Shown here piece after piece: positions 6,983-9,911 of a stretch of DNA of 9,911 nucleotides (position 1 is its first letter; each line of letters opens with the position of its first letter). The stretch is from the NCBI GenBank assembly GCA_905193085.1, contig CAJJNI010000080.1, forward strand, positions 1 through 9,911, read 5' to 3'. This DNA is from an uncultured Lachnospiraceae bacterium (GTDB lineage: Bacteria > Bacillota > Clostridia > Lachnospirales > Lachnospiraceae). The notes under the pieces are model-generated. The model saw nothing but the letters and a program-made list of their open reading frames with translations. It ran no database searches and was not told the origin of the DNA. The position numbers and the translations under genes were made by a program.

Positions 6983-9319
6983 TTATATACGGGTAATTAA
7001 TAACGAACATCTGCCTCTGATGCCAAGCGTAATCTGCCCTGCCGGAATAAAAAATGTATCTCCGGCTCTGGCATTTAATTCTATATCTCCAGTTGATATA
7101 TGCGCCTTACCACTAAGCAAAATTAATCCGGCAAAAGATGTGTCATCTAACTTTATGTCAACCTGTTCGTCAATGATATATTTTATAGTTTCAAAATACT
7201 TACACTCAACCAGAGTATCCTTAACTCCACCATCAATTCTCTCTCCGGCTTCATGTCTTATGTTATTATTGCACCATTTATTAGTATCTATAACCTGCAG
7301 TGCTTTTTCCAAATGCAATTCCCGCATTTTTCCAAATTTATCTTTTCGGGCGTAATCATACAGGCGATATGTACTGTTAGAACTCTGCTGTATTTCGCAT
7401 AATACTATTCCTGCACCGATGGCATGAACCGTACCCGCCGGAATAAATATTGTATCTCCCTGTCGTACTTCATATTTATTAAGTAAATTAATAAGACTTT
7501 CATTAGCTATGGCCTCTAAAACCTGCTGTTTAGTTACATCGTTTTTAAATCCACAATATATATAGGCATTATCTTCACAATCAATAATATGCCACATTTC
7601 ATTTTTGCCATATTCATGTTCCTGTTTCATGGCAAAATCATCATCAGGGTGTACCTGAATGGATAATGGTTCATGTGCATCTATAAGTTTTATCAGTATT
7701 GGAAATTCTTCATATAACTCTGCTTTCCAGCCAAGCTTATCTTTTCCTATTCTTTTAATATAGTCATTAAAGAGCATTCCTGAAAATCTTCCGCTTGAAA
7801 CAACACTTTGTCCGTCAGGGTGCGCAGACAGCTCCCAGCTTTCCGCAATTACATCATAATCGCATTTTTTGTTATAAACGCTCTTCAAGCGCATTCCACC
7901 CCACAGATAATCTTTAAATGCCGGTTCAAGTTTTACAATGCTGTCAGCACTGACTCCTGTATTGACTGACATATCCTTATGAACAACTTCGGTATCATTA
8001 TCGGCAAGCTTTTCACCTATTCCAACCTCGACTATAATCAAATCCTGTGTACCATCATTATATACCTCGTGGGTAATTCCCTTTTCGAGATACACACTGT
8101 CATTTGTTCCATATTCTTTCTCTTTATCATTAAGAATTATTCTTGCACTTCCGCTCACAACAGACCAGTGTTCGCTTCTGTGTTCATGTCTGTGTGCTGA
8201 TATGTTCTTGCCGGGAAATACCGTAACTTTCTTTACCCTGAAACCTTTTTCCTGACTTAGTATCTCATAATATCCCCACGGTCTGTATATAAGCTGTCCC
8301 GTATCGAAATATGTAAAATATTTATCTTCATTCTGTGCCATTATAGTACGCATACTTTTATCTGCGGCATTTCTACCGGACACATAAACTACATCCGGCG
8401 TATTAACTACCATAACATCAGTAACATCATTTGCCACAACAAGCTGGCGGCTTGTCCTGTTAATTACACTGACATTATCGCATTGATTTATTATAGTATT
8501 TTTTTCATCTCTTTTTGTAAATGGGAAAACATCTTCGAGTGTGTCCATATCCTGCCATTTAAATTCGGCAGCAATAACCTTGAGCTGCTGTGATTTTTCA
8601 AATATTGCTTTTTCTATAGAAATTAGTGGAAATTTATCATATTGTTCTTTTTTGAAAACCACTTCATTTGAATGCTGTCTTATAGAAGAAGCAACCATAT
8701 GACATTTATTATAAAACTCCGGCATATGTTGCTCTAACTGATTTAGAACAGCTTCACTCTTTGCAACAAAAATTCCACTATTCCACAAATAATCCTGCTG
8801 TCCGGCAAATATTTCAGCTTCACTTTCCAGAGGCTTCTCAATAAATGAAGATACATTTTCACCATTGTGTCTTATATAACCATAGCGTGTAGCTGGCTTT
8901 GTTATAGGCATTCCTACGATTGTTATACTGCCACCTCTGGCATATTCAGTTGCACGAAGCATACTATCTCTGTATCCGCCTGAATTTACTGCCATATCCG
9001 CAGCAGTAACAAGCAAAAGCTCAGACGGATTCTGTAACATGCTGATAAGTGCTATAGGAAGTGCTGTACCTCTTGAAAGTTCTTCAAAATAACATCTGGC
9101 TTTCAGGCCCTGAAATGCCTGAAGCTGTCCCTCTACAATAAATCTGTACTTTTCATTTGTAACTATCAAAAACTCATCACAAAATGGCATATTTCTCAAA
9201 ATAGTCTCCTGCAAAAAAGAACGGTTTTCTTTAATTTCAACAAACTGTTTCGGATAGCTTCTGCGTGATAATGGCCATAATCTGTCACCACTTCCGCCTG
9301 CCAGTATAAGACATTTCAT
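6983..9319 (-). CDS. Fused mannose-1-phosphate guanylyltransferase-like / type II and type I phosphomannose isomerase
   Basis: A 778-residue, apparently cytosolic, three-part enzyme of GDP-mannose supply. Residues 1 to about 340 resemble ManC guanylyltransferases: GGSGDRLWPLSR (8-19) followed by PKQF (23-26), YGYI (146-149), FIEKP (159-163), WNSGIF (179-184), and a beta-rich segment about 275-315. About 341-440 is the type II isomerase cupin: RPWGYYE (346-352), HRHEHRSEHW (376-385), THE with His417 and the EVGIGE tail. About 462-778 is a complete type I (ManA) isomerase: LWGG (472-475), IQVHPDD with Gln555 and His557, Glu574, GTVHAIG with His632 and Arg652 in TYRLYDYAR. These supply the usual zinc ligands and catalytic arginine. 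A normal ManC is about 460-480 residues and a short ManA about 310-320, so this is a clean in-frame fusion. Some transferase motifs are altered (Asp12 for the usual Thr; AADM for PSDH), so its substrate is less certain. Ribosome site GGAGG at 9325-9329 is 5 nt before the ATG. First gene of an operon with the GGDEF/EAL gene. Confidence 0.93.
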   Translation of the reverse strand: MKCLILAGGSGDRLWPLSRRSYPKQFVEIKENRSFLQETILRNMPFCDEFLIVTNEKYRFIVEGQLQAFQGLKARCYFEELSRGTALPIALISMLQNPSELLLVTAADMAVNSGGYRDSMLRATEYARGGSITIVGMPITKPATRYGYIRHNGENVSSFIEKPLESEAEIFAGQQDYLWNSGIFVAKSEAVLNQLEQHMPEFYNKCHMVASSIRQHSNEVVFKKEQYDKFPLISIEKAIFEKSQQLKVIAAEFKWQDMDTLEDVFPFTKRDEKNTIINQCDNVSVINRTSRQLVVANDVTDVMVVNTPDVVYVSGRNAADKSMRTIMAQNEDKYFTYFDTGQLIYRPWGYYEILSQEKGFRVKKVTVFPGKNISAHRHEHRSEHWSVVSGSARIILNDKEKEYGTNDSVYLEKGITHEVYNDGTQDLIIVEVGIGEKLADNDTEVVHKDMSVNTGVSADSIVKLEPAFKDYLWGGMRLKSVYNKKCDYDVIAESWELSAHPDGQSVVSSGRFSGMLFNDYIKRIGKDKLGWKAELYEEFPILIKLIDAHEPLSIQVHPDDDFAMKQEHEYGKNEMWHIIDCEDNAYIYCGFKNDVTKQQVLEAIANESLINLLNKYEVRQGDTIFIPAGTVHAIGAGIVLCEIQQSSNSTYRLYDYARKDKFGKMRELHLEKALQVIDTNKWCNNNIRHEAGERIDGGVKDTLVECKYFETIKYIIDEQVDIKLDDTSFAGLILLSGKAHISTGDIELNARAGDTFFIPAGQITLGIRGRCSLLITRI

Positions 9320-9349
9320 ATTTGCCTCCAGGTAATTTTCATATTAATT

Positions 9350-9359
9350 ATGTTAACAT
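9350..9359. promoter_or_regulatory. 10-bp palindrome at the predicted transcription start of the mannose operon
   Basis: ATGTTAACAT is a perfect palindrome that falls where transcription from the promoter at 9362-9390 should begin. This is a typical place for a repressor site. It is short and A+T rich, so a chance origin is quite possible. No known regulator is assigned. Confidence 0.25.
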
Positions 9360-9361
9360 TT

Positions 9362-9390
9362 AGCATATCATAATTTATGGCACGCTTCAA
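9362..9390 (-). promoter_or_regulatory. Sigma-A promoter of the mannose / c-di-GMP operon
   Basis: On the minus strand TTGAAG (9385-9390) and TATGCT (9362-9367) are separated by exactly 17 bases. The -10 is preceded by TG in the extended -10 position (9369-9370). Start of transcription is expected near 9355, giving a leader of roughly 35 nt that contains the GGAGG ribosome site. The promoter lies downstream of the terminator at 9461-9491, so the operon appears independent of the surface-protein gene. Confidence 0.6.
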
Positions 9391-9460
9391 GCATATTATT
9401 TATTTTTTATAATAGTTACAATTACTTTTACATGATTATCCATCACTTTATAATTTACAT

Positions 9461-9491
9461 CAAAAAAAGACAGCGGACTGTCTGTCCACTG
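9461..9491 (-). terminator. Rho-independent terminator, minus strand
   Basis: On the minus strand CAGTGGAC (9484-9491) pairs with GTCCGCTG (9471-9478) around a 5-nt loop, and after two bases a run of seven U follows (9462-9468). One pair is G-U in this direction and would be a C-A mismatch on the + strand, supporting minus-strand use. It is 147 bases beyond the stop of the surface-protein gene and is its most convincing terminator. Confidence 0.85.
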
Positions 9492-9501
9492 CCTCTCGTA
9501 C

Positions 9502-9520
9502 GAACATATTTCTAATGTTC
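9502..9520. repeat. Short inverted repeat in the intergenic region
   Basis: GAACAT (9502-9507) and ATGTTC (9515-9520) are complementary with a 7-base spacer. It lies in the untranslated stretch between the surface-protein stop and its distal terminator. It could be an RNA hairpin or a protein site. Evidence is symmetry only. Confidence 0.35.
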
Positions 9521-9539
9521 CATTTATGATGTGTAACAC

Positions 9540-9556
9540 AAATATGAATCATATTT
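9540..9556. repeat. 17-bp A+T-rich palindrome in the intergenic region
   Basis: AAATATGA (9540-9547) and TCATATTT (9549-9556) are perfect complements around a single central base. The shape is that of a dimeric regulator site, but the low complexity weakens the case. The 9-base string CATATTTCT found here (9550-9558) also occurs at 9505-9513, 45 bases away. Confidence 0.4.
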
Positions 9557-9575
9557 CTTATTGTCCTAGGAATAA

Positions 9576-9604
9576 GAAAGACCTAAGCATTTCTTAGGTC
9601 TTTC
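9576..9604 (-). terminator. Perfect 12-bp hairpin behind the surface-protein gene
   Basis: GAAAGACCTAAG (9576-9587) and CTTAGGTCTTTC (9593-9604) are exact complements with a 5-nt loop. It begins 33 bases after the stop codon at 9638-9640 in the minus-strand direction. The tail after the stem is only moderately U-rich, so it may be a weak first terminator or a stabilising 3' end hairpin, with the U-tailed hairpin at 9461-9491 acting as the final stop. Confidence 0.6.
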
Positions 9605-9637
9605 AATATAATTCTTACTTGTCAATCAGACTATAAA

Positions 9638-9911
9638 TTAGTCTTCTACTTTCTTCTTAGAAGCTACTGCAACTGCTGCTGCTGCACCACAAATAGCAAC
9701 GATTGGAAGAACTACGCCAGCATCACCTGTCTTAGGAGATGTCTTTGTTTTAGCTGTTGCTGTTGTCTTAGCTGTTGCTGTTGTCTTAGCTGTTGCTGTT
9801 GTCTTAGCTGTTGCTGTAGGAGCTACTGTTGTATTTTCAGCTGGAGCTGTTGTTGTAGCTGGAGCTGTTGTTGTAGCTGGAGCTGTTGTTGTAGCTGGAG
9901 CTGTTGTTGTA
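9638..9911 (-). CDS. Sortase-anchored repetitive surface protein, C-terminal part only
   Basis: Only the last 90 residues are in the window; the start lies beyond the right edge. From its N-terminal side the visible part holds four exact TTTAPA repeats, a short linker with ENTTVAPT, about four ATAKTT-type repeats, then a wall-sorting signal. That signal is SPKTG (9725-9739), a hydrophobic segment of about 20 residues (9662-9721) and the basic tail SKKKVED. The PKTG form in place of LPxTG is common in Clostridia surface proteins. The repeat part is a Thr/Ala/Pro/Lys stalk likely to span the cell wall and suited to O-glycosylation (inference). The ligand-binding or enzymatic part is not visible, so no function is assigned. 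The frame is open from the right edge to the TAA at 9638-9640. Confidence 0.88.
   Translation of the reverse strand, partial: TTTAPATTTAPATTTAPATTTAPAENTTVAPTATAKTTATAKTTATAKTTATAKTKTSPKTGDAGVVLPIVAICGAAAAVAVASKKKVED
9752..9817 (-). repeat. Tandem 18-bp repeat coding for the ATAKTT stalk units
   Basis: The + strand unit AGCTGTTGCTGTTGTCTT occurs three times in full (9752-9805) and a fourth copy matches for 12 bases (9806-9817). Copies are identical at DNA level. Being a multiple of three, gain or loss of units keeps the reading frame and changes stalk length. Confidence 0.95.
9839..9910 (-). repeat. Tandem 18-bp repeat coding for TTTAPA stalk units
   Basis: The + strand unit AGCTGGAGCTGTTGTTGT occurs four times without a single difference (9839-9910). 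The array appears to run on past the right edge. It shares its period with the neighbouring array at 9752-9817 but encodes a different hexapeptide. Confidence 0.95.

Noticed and set aside
9752..9910. Short regular repeats that might suggest a CRISPR array
   Set aside because: The repeats are contiguous 18-bp units without spacers, lie in an open reading frame and encode a Thr/Ala/Pro stalk next to a sortase signal.

Overview
The window looks like chromosomal DNA from an A+T-rich Gram-positive anaerobe, most likely a Clostridia member of the Lachnospiraceae type. This inference rests on AGGAGG-type ribosome sites, U-tailed hairpin terminators, a PKTG-type sortase signal, an MtaA-like methyltransferase and a multidomain membrane GGDEF/EAL protein. 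No genus is claimed. I see no rRNA, tRNA, insertion sequence, CRISPR array or phage gene.

Layout: one + strand gene, an MtaA/uroporphyrinogen-decarboxylase-family methyltransferase (138-1139), has its own promoter-like box, a symmetric leader element and a strong terminator (1163-1196). It converges on a block of minus-strand genes. Read in the direction of transcription these are: the 3' end of a repetitive wall-anchored surface protein (cut off by the right edge); an intergenic stretch full of inverted repeats that ends in a terminator; a promoter; a 778-residue fusion enzyme of GDP-mannose metabolism; a membrane-bound GGDEF/EAL protein 21 bp behind it; a terminator-like hairpin; and clpB.

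The fusion enzyme and the GGDEF/EAL protein almost certainly share a transcript. The first carries a mannose-1-phosphate guanylyltransferase-like domain, a type II phosphomannose isomerase cupin and a complete type I phosphomannose isomerase, so it could take fructose-6-phosphate to GDP-mannose if it also has or borrows a phosphomannomutase. The second has intact c-di-GMP synthesis and breakdown motifs behind a two-pass membrane sensor. A reasonable inference is that the pair links supply of an envelope sugar precursor to c-di-GMP signalling. ClpB is an ordinary full-length disaggregase. The methyltransferase has a complete zinc motif, but no corrinoid partner is visible.

Nothing here is a clear new defence or mobile system. 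The points most worth a second look are the three-part mannose enzyme with two unrelated isomerase modules, its pairing with a c-di-GMP protein, the hairpin in the clpB leader, the 11-bp inverted repeat in the methyltransferase leader, the paired 18-bp minisatellites in the surface protein, and the chain of inverted repeats behind that gene.
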